Shown here in pieces: positions 54,395 through 62,585 of a stretch of 64,000 nt of DNA (positions within the stretch are counted from its first letter, which is position 1; each line of letters opens with the position of its first letter). The DNA is from JAJKJG01 sp036556825. Lineage in GTDB: Bacteria; Pseudomonadota; Alphaproteobacteria; Rhizobiales; Beijerinckiaceae. The position numbers and the translations under genes are program-made. The DNA lies in assembly GCA_036556825.1 (NCBI GenBank), contig DATBIR010000147.1:7720-71719 (forward strand), given 5' to 3'. The notes below the pieces were generated by a model. It was given only the letters and a program-made list of their open reading frames with translations, was not told the origin of the DNA and ran no database searches.

Positions 54395-55313
54395 GCCGGG
54401 CAGGGCGGGGGCCAACCCCGCCCCGCTTGAGCTCCAGCGTCGCCCAGCCTTCGAGCTCGGAGCGACGCAGCAGCATCAGGCCCTGGGCCGCATAGGCGGC
54501 CGCCACCTGCCGCACATCCCGCGCCAGCAGCCCCGACAGAACCAACACCCCATCCGCCGCCAGGACCCGCGCCAGGGCGGGCGCCAGGCGCATCAGTGGC
54601 CTCGCCAGGATATTGGCGAGCACGACGTCGAAATGCCTGGTCCGGTTGGCCGCCCCGTGACGGACCCCCGGGGCCGCATAGAACCGCACCAGAGCCCCAA
54701 CTCCATTCAGTCTGGCATTCGCCTTGGCCACGTCGACGGCAATGCGGTCGATATCGCCGGCCACGACCGGCCGCCTGGTCGCCATGGCGGCGGCGAAGGC
54801 CAGAATGCCCGTTCCCGTTCCGACGTCGAGCAGGTGCCGCGGACGCCGCCGAGCGAGCTGGCGGGCGAGGGCCAGCAGCACGCCCCTGGTCGTTCCGTGA
54901 TGGCCGGTGCCGAACGCCAGCGCTGCCTCGATCTCGATGGCGAGGTCGTTGGGGCGGCGCTCTTGGCGGTCATGAGCGCCGTGGACAAGGAAGCGCCCGG
55001 CCCGTACCGGCCTCAAGCCTTCCAGCGAGCATTTCACCCAATCCTTTTGCGCCAGCGTCTCGAAGATCGCCGCATCGACCGTTTCGCCGACGATCGGCCG
55101 CGCGAGGTCGCGGATCGCCGCCTCGTCAGGCGCGCTGGCAAAATATGCCTCTAGCAGCCACGAGCCGCCGTCCTCACTCTCAAACGCGGCGACAGCGGTC
55201 TCGGCCGGGTCGAACACCTCGCCCAACAGGTCGGTGAGGGTGCGCGCCGAACGCTCGTCGGTCGCCAGCCGCATCACGTGCGTCGGGCGGTTCGGATGCA
55301 AGCCTTCGAGCAT
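54276..55313 (-). CDS. prmA: ribosomal protein L11 methyltransferase PrmA
   Basis: A PrmA-type methyltransferase of about 345 residues that modifies ribosomal protein L11. IEIEAALAFGTGHHGTTRG, LLDVGTGTGILAFAAA (motif I), AGDIDRIAVDVAKANA and DVVLANILARPLMRLAP are diagnostic. The usual C-terminus WATLELKR is followed by an extra 45 or so Arg/Gly/Pro-rich residues before the first stop, running fully antisense to a small gene. The ATG at 55313 was preferred to a GTG at 55328; neither has a clear ribosome-binding site. Confidence 0.88.
   Translation of the reverse strand: MLEGLHPNRPTHVMRLATDERSARTLTDLLGEVFDPAETAVAAFESEDGGSWLLEAYFASAPDEAAIRDLARPIVGETVDAAIFETLAQKDWVKCSLEGLRPVRAGRFLVHGAHDRQERRPNDLAIEIEAALAFGTGHHGTTRGVLLALARQLARRRPRHLLDVGTGTGILAFAAAMATRRPVVAGDIDRIAVDVAKANARLNGVGALVRFYAAPGVRHGAANRTRHFDVVLANILARPLMRLAPALARVLAADGVLVLSGLLARDVRQVAAAYAAQGLMLLRRSELEGWATLELKRGGVGPRPARLTSRRTGSGAGIRGAASGPRPGNPAAKRRTRPRRARRSG
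54403..54423 (+). terminator. GC hairpin after the 40-residue gene
   Basis: GGGCGGGG and CCCCGCCC form an 8-bp perfect stem with a GCCAA loop 9 bp past the stop. It lacks a T-tract, and it lies inside the prmA reading frame on the other strand. Confidence 0.4.
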
Positions 55314-55421
55314 GGCGGCGCTTAGCACCGCTCGGGCCGCGTGTCACGGGCGTGACAGGCGGCAGCCGCTGATCGTTACGAGGGCCGATTGCGCGCTGCC
55401 GGTTGACTGGCGGCGAGCCGG

Positions 55422-55667
55422 TCAGGCGGCGAGCGCCCGCGGCCCGCCCTTCGCCCCGGCAAAGAACAGCACATAGCCCTTGCGTCGCGCGCTGCAGCGA
55501 GCGCTGGAGTCGCGAAATCCCGACACCGCCTGCGCGTCCGCCAGGCGTCCGGCAAAACGCCAGCGCCCGTCGACACTGGGCGGCACGGGGCAATCTTCAG
55601 GAACCGCGCAATAGAGATCCGTCTTCACTCTATGGGCGAACAGATTATAGGCACATGCAAATGTCAT
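55422..55667 (-). CDS. small unknown protein (81 residues)
   Basis: Starts MTFACAYNLFAHRVKTDLYC, then AVPEDCPVPPSVDGRWRFAG and ends near GYVLFFAGAKGG. The pattern of a short beta-rich domain with CAVPED resembles small uncharacterised rhizobial proteins, but no named family can be assigned. A longer reading to 55805 adds Arg/Gln-rich residues without support. GAGG lies ten bases before the chosen ATG. Confidence 0.5.
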   Translation of the reverse strand: MTFACAYNLFAHRVKTDLYCAVPEDCPVPPSVDGRWRFAGRLADAQAVSGFRDSSARCSARRKGYVLFFAGAKGGPRALAA

Positions 55668-55856
55668 TTTGAAATGCCTCCCCCGCTGACGCTGCAACAT
55701 GGCGCCCTCATGAAATCGGGGCGACCGGGGGCCTCGCTCCGCCGCTTGCGGACAGGTCCGTTGCGTCAGCGAATCAGCATCGCAAGATTCGCCGCTCAGC
55801 CGCATTCACGTAAATCAATCGTGGCTGTTGGCGCGCAGGGCAGAACACCACCATAA

Positions 55857-55964
55857 GCCCTCATCCTGAGGAGCCCGCGCCCTCTCGCCGGATAGCGCAG
55901 GTTGACGTCCATCAACTGGAGCATCCTGAGGATGCCGTCTTCGACGACTCCTCAGGACGAGGGC
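55857..55964. repeat. 108-bp palindromic intergenic repeat (REP/MITE-like)
   Basis: Ends are 17-bp inverted repeats, GCCCTCATCCTGAGGAG at 55857-55873 and its near-exact complement (one mismatch) at 55948-55964. An inner perfect palindrome GCATCCTGAGGATGC lies at 55921-55935. Elements with the core CATCCTGAGGAG are widely dispersed in Bradyrhizobium and related genomes. No transposase is encoded. Confidence 0.7.
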
Positions 55965-56026
55965 CTGATTGGTGCGCAACGCCGGCTACTGACAATCGCT
56001 GCGCTAATCGTTATCTCGCTTCGGTC

Positions 56027-56770
56027 ATGTGCGGGCGCGTCGTTCAGAAGAGCAGGCCGGGCGAGCTCAGTCTCGCCATCGTCGACGGGCTCGAGGATCG
56101 CGACAACCGTTGGTCGAACGTGCCGCCACGCTACAATGGCGCGCCGAGCCAGGACCTGTGGATCATCCGGCGCAACCCGCACACCGGCGAGCGCTCGCTC
56201 GACCTGCTGCGCTGGGGGCTGATTCCGCATTTCTGCAGCGACAAGCCGAAGCCCCCTCCGATCAACGCCGCGGCCGAGACGCTCCTCACCAAGACCTTTC
56301 CGCCGGAGGAGCGCCCGTTTTTTCGCGAAGCCTACCACAAGCGCCGCTGCATCATGCCGATCGACGGTTTTTTCGAGTGGAAGGCGGTCAAGGGCGCCAA
56401 GGTCAAGCAGCCATTCGCGATTGGCATGAGGACCGGCGCGCCGTTCGGCCTGGCCGGTCTTTGGGAGAACTGGAAGGACCCGAAGACGGGCGAATGGCAG
56501 CGCACCTTCTGTGTCGTGACGACCCGAGCCAATTCCCTGGTGCGCCCGATCCATAGCCGCATGCCGTTGATCCTCGATCCGGCTGATTACGCGCGCTGGC
56601 TGTCAGACGAGGAGGACCCGCGCGACCTGCTGAAGCCCTATCCGGCGGAGCCGCTGACCATGTGGCCGGTGTCGACGCGCGTGAACTCGGTCAAGAACGA
56701 CGACCCGAGCCTGATCGAGCCCGCGCTCGAAGCCGACACGACCGCTCCGCCCGACGGCAACAGCGCGTGA
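56027..56770 (+). CDS. SOS-response-associated HMCES/YedK protein
   Basis: A 247-residue SRAP protein. The N-terminal MCGRV supplies Cys2, which in the family forms a thiazolidine crosslink to abasic sites in single-stranded DNA. The other active-site parts are INAAAETLLTK, the FFEW Glu segment (GFFEWKAVK) and IHSRMPLIL with the His. It is expected to shield abasic sites during replication. The ATG at 56027 must be the start because Cys2 has to be exposed. Confidence 0.93.
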   Translation: MCGRVVQKSRPGELSLAIVDGLEDRDNRWSNVPPRYNGAPSQDLWIIRRNPHTGERSLDLLRWGLIPHFCSDKPKPPPINAAAETLLTKTFPPEERPFFREAYHKRRCIMPIDGFFEWKAVKGAKVKQPFAIGMRTGAPFGLAGLWENWKDPKTGEWQRTFCVVTTRANSLVRPIHSRMPLILDPADYARWLSDEEDPRDLLKPYPAEPLTMWPVSTRVNSVKNDDPSLIEPALEADTTAPPDGNSA

Positions 56771-56840
56771 CGAACACCGGCCAACGTTGATGATTGACAA
56801 CGCATGCTGAATGCCGAGGAGCGCCCGCAGGGGGGCTCAA

Positions 56841-57875
56841 TCAGTTCACAGGCCCCCTCGCGGCCTTCCAGGCATTGAAGCCGCCATCGATATGGCAGGC
56901 GGAGGCGAGGCCGGCATCCTGCGCCGCCTGCACCGCCATCGCCGAGCGCTCGCCGAAGGCGCAGTAGAACAGCATGCGCTTGCCCGTCGCGCCGGCGAGC
57001 TCGTGCAGGATGCCACCGGGCCTGATGTTCTCCGGGAGGTCGGCATAAGGCGCGTGCAGCGAGCCGGGGATCACGCCGTGCTTGTCGCGCTCGCGCTTCT
57101 CGCGCAGGTCGATCAGCGCCACCTCGGGTGCTCCCAGAAGCTGCAGCGCCTCGGCCGCCGTGACCGCCCAGCCGCGGCGTCGGATGTCCTCCTGCGCGAG
57201 CCCGATATGCGTGTTGGCCGGAACGGCGACGTCCATCATCTTCGGGTTGGGCAGGTTGAGGCTGTTCATCAGCTCGACATATTCGTCGACCGATTGAACC
57301 TGCAGGCGCGGGTTGAAGGCTTTTTCCTCGCCGATCGTGCTGACCGTGTCGCCCTTGTAGTCGTGCGCCGGGAAGATCCTGGTCTCGTCCGGCAGCTTGA
57401 GCAGCTTGCCGAACAGCGACTCGAATTGCGCGCGCGGGTCGCCGTTCTGAAAATCCGTGCGGCCGGTGCCGCGAATCAGCAGCGTGTCGCCCGTGAACAC
57501 GCGGTCTGGCAGCAGGAAGCTGTAGGAATCGTCCGTGTGGCCGGGCGTGTAGAGCACATCGAGGCTCAAGCCTTCGATCTCCAGCCGGTCGCCTTCGCAG
57601 ACGCGCATCGAGACGACGTCGACGCCGCTCTGCTCGCCCATCACCGTGATGCAATGCGTGCGGTCGCGCAGCGCACCAAGGGCGGTGATGTGGTCGGCAT
57701 GCAGGTGCGTGTCGACCGCCTTGACCAGTTTCAGATCGAGTTCGGCGATCAGCTGCAGGTAGCGGTCAACCTTTTCGAGGACGGGATCGATGATCAGCGC
57801 CTCGCCGCCTCGCCGGCTGGCAAGTAGATACGTGTAGGTGCTCGAGACGCTGTCGAAGAGCTGACGAAAGAGCAT
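56841..57875 (-). CDS. ETHE1-like persulfide dioxygenase fused to rhodanese
   Basis: A 344-residue fusion. Residues about 1-235 are an MBL-fold domain of the ETHE1 type, with HxHxDH at 57-62 (THLHADH), YTPGHTDDSYSF, FTGDTLLIRGTGRTDFQ and IFPAHDYKG. Residues about 255-340 are a rhodanese domain with LIDLRE and active-site Cys in FYCAFGERSA. Such fusions oxidise glutathione persulfide to sulfite and handle sulfane sulfur. The ATG at 57875 has GGAGGG upstream. It lies 77 bp after the peroxiredoxin gene on the same strand. Confidence 0.9.
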   Translation of the reverse strand: MLFRQLFDSVSSTYTYLLASRRGGEALIIDPVLEKVDRYLQLIAELDLKLVKAVDTHLHADHITALGALRDRTHCITVMGEQSGVDVVSMRVCEGDRLEIEGLSLDVLYTPGHTDDSYSFLLPDRVFTGDTLLIRGTGRTDFQNGDPRAQFESLFGKLLKLPDETRIFPAHDYKGDTVSTIGEEKAFNPRLQVQSVDEYVELMNSLNLPNPKMMDVAVPANTHIGLAQEDIRRRGWAVTAAEALQLLGAPEVALIDLREKRERDKHGVIPGSLHAPYADLPENIRPGGILHELAGATGKRMLFYCAFGERSAMAVQAAQDAGLASACHIDGGFNAWKAARGPVN

Positions 57876-57952
57876 GGCGCCCTCCGTGCTGCGAGGGGTC
57901 CATCCCGATTGTTGCCAGAGCGCAGGCGCCCCGGCTTGCTCGGCGGCGCCCG

Positions 57953-58615
57953 TCAGCCGCCCGGTTGCGGCACGATCCGGATATATGGCCGCGGCGCCTT
58001 CCACCCTTGCGGATAGAGCTGCCTGGCTTCATCGTCGGACACGGAGCCGGCGATGATCACGTCCTCGCCTGGCTTCCAGTTCACCGGCGTCGAGACGCGG
58101 TGCTTGGCGGTCATCTGCAGCGAATCGATCACGCGCAGCACCTCGTCGAAGTTGCGGCCCGTGGTCATCGGGTAGACGAGGATCAGCTTGATCTTCTTGT
58201 CCGGCCCGATCACGAACACGTTGCGCACGGTCTGGTTGTCGGCCGGCGTGCGGCCTTCGGATGTGTTTCCGACCGCCGCGGGGAGCATGCCATAAGCCTT
58301 CGAGATGCTCAGGTCGGGGTCGCCGATCATAGGGTAGTTGGGGGCATGCCCCTGCGTCTCCTCGATGTCCCGCGCCCATCTCGCATGGTTGTCGACCGGA
58401 TCGACGCTGAGGCCGACGATCTTGACGTTGCGCCGGTCGAACTCCGGCTTGATCCTCGCCATGTAGCCGAGCTCGGTGGTGCAGACCGGGGTGAAATCCT
58501 TCGGATGCGAGAACAGCACGGCCCAGGAATTGCCGATCCAGTCGTGAAAGCGCATGCGCCCTTGGGTGGTGTCGGCTTCGAAATCCGGTGCCACGTCGCC
58601 AATGGAAAGAGCCAT
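57953..58615 (-). CDS. 1-Cys peroxiredoxin (Prx6 type)
   Basis: A 220-residue thiol peroxidase. The peroxidatic Cys45 lies in HPKDFTPVCTTELG, with the Prx6 C-terminal arm (TPVNWKPGEDVII and PQGWKAPRPYIRIV). There is no resolving Cys in the usual place, so it is a 1-Cys type needing an external thiol. GGGAGG precedes the ATG at 58615. It is upstream of the persulfide dioxygenase gene and may share its transcript, suggesting a joint response to peroxide and sulfide stress. Confidence 0.93.
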   Translation of the reverse strand: MALSIGDVAPDFEADTTQGRMRFHDWIGNSWAVLFSHPKDFTPVCTTELGYMARIKPEFDRRNVKIVGLSVDPVDNHARWARDIEETQGHAPNYPMIGDPDLSISKAYGMLPAAVGNTSEGRTPADNQTVRNVFVIGPDKKIKLILVYPMTTGRNFDEVLRVIDSLQMTAKHRVSTPVNWKPGEDVIIAGSVSDDEARQLYPQGWKAPRPYIRIVPQPGG

Positions 58616-58919
58616 CGCAAACCTCCCCACAATCGCCTCTGAGACGCTCCATATTAGCACGTTTCGCCGCTGCCGGGACGGGTCAGGCGACCCGAGACCG
58701 GTCTCCTCGAGACGCACCATCCCTTTCAATATTTGTTGGCGCAGGCCGGGAGGGGGCCCTTTCACCTCGGCCGAACTATCACCAATCCTTGGCAGTCAAA
58801 GCGGCCGCTGCGCCACGGTCGTCAGTATAGGGCAAGCAATTACTTGCCATTTTGACGGAACCGGCCGGCGGCTTCCGTCGTTGTCCCGCGTAAGCTTGAC
58901 CGTTCCGCGAGCGCCCGCC

Positions 58920-59510
58920 ATGCGTAAAGTCGGTTTCAGGACCCGGACCGCCGTGATCGTCACGGCCCTCGCCGGGGTTGGCACACTGGCGCTGCATCCG
59001 GCCGTCGCCGAGGACAGCGGCTTTTGGGACGTCATCCGCGCCACCCGCCCCGCGATTCGCCTGGTCGCACCGGCGCCCGGCTTCAGTGTCGTAGCGCCCA
59101 GCCCGCAGATCGTCCGCCTGCCGGCGGCGGCGCCGAAGGCCACGACCCCGCCCGATCCGGCCAAACGGGAGAACCCGCTGGCCGCCCTCCTGCGCGACCC
59201 GACGCTTCGCTACGGCGACATCGTCATGTTCTCGGACGGCCCGCGCGTGTTCAGGGGCGGCTACGGCGGCAATCACAAGGTGCACGATTTCGTCTCGCTC
59301 GCCGCCTCGAAGGAGGTATCGCCGGCGGCCCGCAAGGTCCTGGCCGCCATGCCGGTGGGCGAGAACAACGCCTGGAGCAAGGACGTCAACTTGCGCGTCG
59401 AGACCGTCGCGCGCAGGTTCCAGGACGTGGAGACGACCGGCAGTCTCGGCAAGACCGTCACCGTGCGCACAGGCCGCGGCGACGTCCGCATCGTCCGCGT
59501 GCCGGAATGA
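58920..59510 (+). CDS. secreted protein of unknown function
   Basis: A 196-residue product with an Arg-rich N-terminus and signal peptide (AVIVTALAGVGTLAL, cleavage near AVAED). A Pro/Ala linker leads to a conserved-looking domain with RYGDIVMFSDGPRVFRGGYG, VHDFVSLAASKEVSPAARKV and a C-terminal GKTVTVRTGRGDVRIVRV. I do not recognise the family. Base composition and codon use match the neighbours. Confidence 0.65.
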   Translation: MRKVGFRTRTAVIVTALAGVGTLALHPAVAEDSGFWDVIRATRPAIRLVAPAPGFSVVAPSPQIVRLPAAAPKATTPPDPAKRENPLAALLRDPTLRYGDIVMFSDGPRVFRGGYGGNHKVHDFVSLAASKEVSPAARKVLAAMPVGENNAWSKDVNLRVETVARRFQDVETTGSLGKTVTVRTGRGDVRIVRVPE

Positions 59511-59555
59511 GCTTCTCCTGACCACCACCCCGCGGGAGGCAGGGAGGCCCGTGTT

Positions 59556-59568
59556 CCTCATGCTGAGG
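59556..59568. repeat. short palindrome CCTCATGCTGAGG, possible repeat remnant
   Basis: A 5-bp stem with a TGC loop between the convergent unknown-protein and ybaK-like genes. It resembles the arm of the 108-bp repeat at 55857 (CCTCATCCTGAGG) with one change. It could also be a simple bidirectional hairpin. Confidence 0.35.
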
Positions 59569-59576
59569 GGGCGGTC

Positions 59577-60065
59577 TCACGCTACGCGCAAGATCCTGCC
59601 GCCAACGGCCTCCGCCAGCGCCTTCGGGTCGACAGAAAAAAGCGCCGATGGCGTGCCGGCCGCCGCCCAGACGAGATCGTGGTGCAACAACTCCTCGTCG
59701 ACGAAGGTCGCCAGCGTCAATGCGTGCCCGAAGGGCGGGATGCCGCCGATGGCGAAGCCGGTCCATTCCCGCACCCTTGGTGCGTCCGGCCGCGTCAGCG
59801 CCTCGCCGACCACGGGCGCGACGGCTTTCTCGTCGACGCGATTCTTGCCCGACACGAGCAGGAGATAAGGCGTCCCGCTCGTCCTGCCGGCAAAGACCAG
59901 CGATTTGACGATCTGCGCGACGTCGCAGCCACAGGCCGCTGCCGCCTCGTCGGCCGTGCGGGTCGATTGCGGCATCTCGCACACGGTGATGGCGAGTCCG
60001 AGGCGGTCGGCGGCCTGCTGGACCTTGAGCGCGCTCGGGGGAAGGGGAGGGGTCTTGCTGTCCAC
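59577..60065 (-). CDS. YbaK/EbsC-type aminoacyl-tRNA deacylase
   Basis: A 162-residue YbaK/ProX-like editing domain that hydrolyses mischarged tRNA. The conserved Lys is in VAQIVKSLVF; the GxxxP loop is GGIPPFGH; and SGKNRVDEKAV is present. Without the full set of ProXp subgroup marks the exact substrate (Cys-, Ala- or Ser-type mischarge) is open. It starts at a GTG with AAGGA six bases upstream. Confidence 0.85.
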   Translation of the reverse strand: MDSKTPPLPPSALKVQQAADRLGLAITVCEMPQSTRTADEAAAACGCDVAQIVKSLVFAGRTSGTPYLLLVSGKNRVDEKAVAPVVGEALTRPDAPRVREWTGFAIGGIPPFGHALTLATFVDEELLHHDLVWAAAGTPSALFSVDPKALAEAVGGRILRVA

Positions 60066-60300
60066 GAAAGTTCCTTTCGCCGGGGAAGGGCATTGTTAGC
60101 CTCTGCCCATCGCGAAATCTCAAGACGCCATCGAGGATTTCTGCAAGTTCTGGCAGGCATTCTGCGCCATGATCTCAGGCATAGAGCATAATGCGGGACG
60201 TGGAGACCGCTTCGCCGAAGTGGATGATGCGGCTGAAACGAAGGAGGGGAGATCGATTCAATAGGAAGCGGTCTTCTCCCGAGCGCGGACGAGGCGGACG

Positions 60301-60753
60301 ATGACCAAGTATCGATTGCACGACGTGAAGTGGTGGTACTGGTTGGCGACGGCCCTCCTGCTGGCCGTCTACTCCGCCGGCTGGCGGCCTGCGATCTTCG
60401 CGACGATCGCGCTCGGCGCGGTTCAGGTGGTCCATTTCACCGCCCGTGCAGGCGACGCGGCCGCCTTTCCCGTCCAGGTGCGGGCTGCGTATCTCGCGCT
60501 GCTGGGCGCCGGCCTTGTCCCGCCGTTCGGCTTCATCCACTGGGTCCAGCTGGCTGGAACCTGGCTGATGGTCCTGGTCGGCTACTGCGCGCTGGCTCGC
60601 GCCCTGTCGCTCCTGCCTTGGAACCGCCGCCAGCCGCTCTCGCTCGCCTTCGTGCGGCGCACCTTCCTCGCGCCGCCGGTGCGCGGCTGCATCGTCGAGG
60701 CGATGAACCGCCCCCCGGCATTCGCGCCGGGGATGGCCGGGGCCGCTCCCTGA
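60301..60753 (+). CDS. unknown inner-membrane protein
   Basis: A 150-residue protein with four hydrophobic segments, starting MTKYRLHDVKWWYWLATALL. A basic loop and PWNRRQPLSLAFVRRTFL follow; the C-terminus is Pro/Ala-rich. No family is recognised. GAGG precedes the ATG at 60301. It ends 5 bp before the convergent thioesterase gene. The 235-bp upstream gap holds nothing recognised. Confidence 0.65.
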   Translation: MTKYRLHDVKWWYWLATALLLAVYSAGWRPAIFATIALGAVQVVHFTARAGDAAAFPVQVRAAYLALLGAGLVPPFGFIHWVQLAGTWLMVLVGYCALARALSLLPWNRRQPLSLAFVRRTFLAPPVRGCIVEAMNRPPAFAPGMAGAAP

Positions 60754-60758
60754 CGCGA

Positions 60759-61157
60759 TCAAGCCTTGCGCTTGGCCGCCAGCCGTTGGCCAAGTCGGTC
60801 GAGATCGACGACCATGCGCTCATGCGTGCCGCGCCCAATCTCTTCGATCTCGTCGCGCGCGAGGACCGCGAAGGCCACGCGGCGGCCATCGACCGCCGTG
60901 ACTTCCGCTTCGGCCCGCACCCGGTGACCGACCGGCGTCGGCGCGAGGTGATGCACGCTGACCTCGGTGCCGACGGCGCTCTCGCCCGGATCGAGGTAGT
61001 CGCGGATGGCATTGAGCGCCGCGTTCTCAATGGCGAGGATCATCATCGGAGTCGCAAATACCGGCGGCAGGATCGCGTCCTTGAATTGACTGGCGAGATG
61101 CTCCGGTCCGACCACGAGGCTGTAGGCGCCCTTCGCGCCAAGCGGGATCGAACGCAC
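60759..61157 (-). CDS. FlK-like thioesterase
   Basis: A 132-residue hotdog-fold protein close to FlK, the fluoroacetyl-CoA thioesterase: FATPMMILAIENAA carries the Thr and Glu, and GTEVSVHHLAPTPVGHRV the catalytic His. VTAVDGRRVAFAV and GRGTHERMVV are family hallmarks. Most relatives act on unidentified acyl-CoA; nothing here shows a fluoro substrate. It is divergent from the DUF3574 gene. Confidence 0.85.
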   Translation of the reverse strand: MRSIPLGAKGAYSLVVGPEHLASQFKDAILPPVFATPMMILAIENAALNAIRDYLDPGESAVGTEVSVHHLAPTPVGHRVRAEAEVTAVDGRRVAFAVLARDEIEEIGRGTHERMVVDLDRLGQRLAAKRKA

Positions 61158-61308
61158 GCGGTGCCTCCTCTGATATGCGGCTCACGCCTGCCGCTGGCAG
61201 GCCAGGCCGACGGCCCCCCTCCGGTGCTGCAAGCCGCGCGTGTCCGCCCACACCGCGCAGCCGGCGCCCGTCGTCATAATGCGGGTTTTACGGGTCATTC
61301 TCAATTCG

Positions 61309-61764
61309 ATGGGCATGCAGACCAAGACCGTCGCTAACGCCAGGCTGCTCGCGCTCGCGGCCTGCCTGGCCATGGCTTTCGCCGCCGGTCTCTCATGGTC
61401 GACGCTGTCAAGCGCATCGGCCCCGGCGTGCCGTGGCGCGGCACAACCGATGGCGCGGATCGAACTGCTATTTGGACGGGCGCGTGCCAATGCCGCGCCG
61501 GTCAGCGACGGCGAGTGGACAGGCTTCCTCGACCGCGAGGTCACGCCGCGCTTTCCTGCCGGCTTCACCGTGCTGCGCGGCCCAGGCCAGTGGCGGGGCA
61601 GCGACGGCCGCGTGGCACGGGAAGAAGCTCACGTCCTGCTCATCTGGCACGACTCGACGATGGGCGCCGATGCGCGGATCGAGGCGATCAGGTCCGCCTA
61701 CAGACAAAACTTCGATCAGGAAAGCGTGATGCGCGTCGACGGCTTGTCCTGCGTTTCGTTCTGA
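61309..61764 (+). CDS. DUF3574 secreted protein
   Basis: About 151 residues with a signal peptide (ARLLALAACLAMAFAAGLSW). The domain has ARIELLFGRARANAAPVSDG, WTGFLDREVTPRFPAGFTVL and a C-terminal YRQNFDQESVMRVDGLSCVSF, as in DUF3574 proteins. The function is unknown. The ATG at 61309 was chosen at the signal peptide; ATG 61279 and GTG/ATG positions further up are alternatives. Confidence 0.72.
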   Translation: MGMQTKTVANARLLALAACLAMAFAAGLSWSTLSSASAPACRGAAQPMARIELLFGRARANAAPVSDGEWTGFLDREVTPRFPAGFTVLRGPGQWRGSDGRVAREEAHVLLIWHDSTMGADARIEAIRSAYRQNFDQESVMRVDGLSCVSF

Positions 61765-61852
61765 ACCTGCTGCCCGAGCTTTGAAGGGCCCACGTCGACG
61801 GAGCGATGCGCCGCCTGGTTCGCTGTGCAAGACATGCGGACCCGTGTGCGGG
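61765..61852. other. first part of the nap upstream region, nothing recognised
   Basis: No gene, hairpin or repeat stands out between the DUF3574 stop and the FNR-type box. Confidence 0.35.
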
Positions 61853-61866
61853 TTGATCCAGATCAA
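61853..61866 (+). promoter_or_regulatory. FNR/FixK-type box upstream of nap
   Basis: TTGATCCAGATCAA is an exact match to the FNR/FixK consensus TTGATnnnnATCAA. It lies 214 bp before napE. A site of this kind normally activates promoters from about -41.5, so a start near 61900 and a long untranslated leader are inferred. It implies induction at low oxygen. Confidence 0.82.
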
Positions 61867-62080
61867 TGTATGAGGAGTTTCGCGGCCCACCTTAGCCGTA
61901 AGCGAAGCGACCACCCGATGGAACGCGGCTTGTCAGTCTGCGTTTTCTGCGTTTAGACCATGATCCGACCAAGCCGGCGCCGCTTCGCCGGACAGGATCA
62001 CGCGGCTCGAGCAAACGGGGCGGGATCGGTGACTTCGAATCGATCTCGGGCCAGCGGCTGCAACAAAGGGCGGGAACGCA

Positions 62081-62245
62081 ATGAGCGCTGAACCGGTTCG
62101 GAGCGAAGCCAGGCGACGGGAGTGGCTCCTGTTCCTGCTCCTTGCCGTTGTCATCTGGCCGTTCATTGCGGTCGGCGTGGTTGCCGGCTGGGGATTCGTA
62201 GTCTGGATGTACTACATGTTCACAGGACCGCCGGGGCCGGTGTGA
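62081..62245 (+). CDS. napE: periplasmic nitrate reductase subunit NapE
   Basis: A 54-residue single-helix membrane protein: a charged N-terminus, REWLLFLLLAVVIWPFIAVG, then GFVVWMYYMFTGPPG, the NapE pattern. Its role in the Nap system is not well defined. The TGA shares one base with the napD ATG. Confidence 0.88.
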   Translation: MSAEPVRSEARRREWLLFLLLAVVIWPFIAVGVVAGWGFVVWMYYMFTGPPGPV

Positions 62246-62580
62246 TGCCGGAGCCGGCGCCGTCCAGACGAGACATCCTGACGGGCCGCGTCGTCGACGC
62301 GGATCGGCACCCGGCGCGCGAACTGCACGTCGCCAGCCTTGTCCTGCATGTGCGTCCCGAGAACGTCTCGCAGGTCCTTCCGGCTCTGGCCGACATGCCT
62401 GGCGTCGAGGTGCCCGGCGCGTCCGGCGGCAAGCTCATCGTCACGCTCGAGACGGTGTCCGAGGCGGATATCGTCACCCGCATGAACGAGATGTCGCTCC
62501 TTCCCGGCGTCTTGTCGGCCGCACTTGTCTTCCACCATTTCGAGACCGAACCCGTCGCCGAAGCAACGCATAAGGGCTGA
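62245..62580 (+). CDS. napD: NapA chaperone NapD
   Basis: A 111-residue NapD with a ferredoxin-like fold: ELHVASLVLHVRPENVSQVL, GGKLIVTLETVSE and PGVLSAALVFHHFE. NapD binds the NapA twin-arginine signal peptide to control its export until cofactor is loaded. It follows napE with a TGATG overlap. Confidence 0.92.
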   Translation: MPEPAPSRRDILTGRVVDADRHPARELHVASLVLHVRPENVSQVLPALADMPGVEVPGASGGKLIVTLETVSEADIVTRMNEMSLLPGVLSAALVFHHFETEPVAEATHKG

Positions 62581-62585
62581 CCGTC

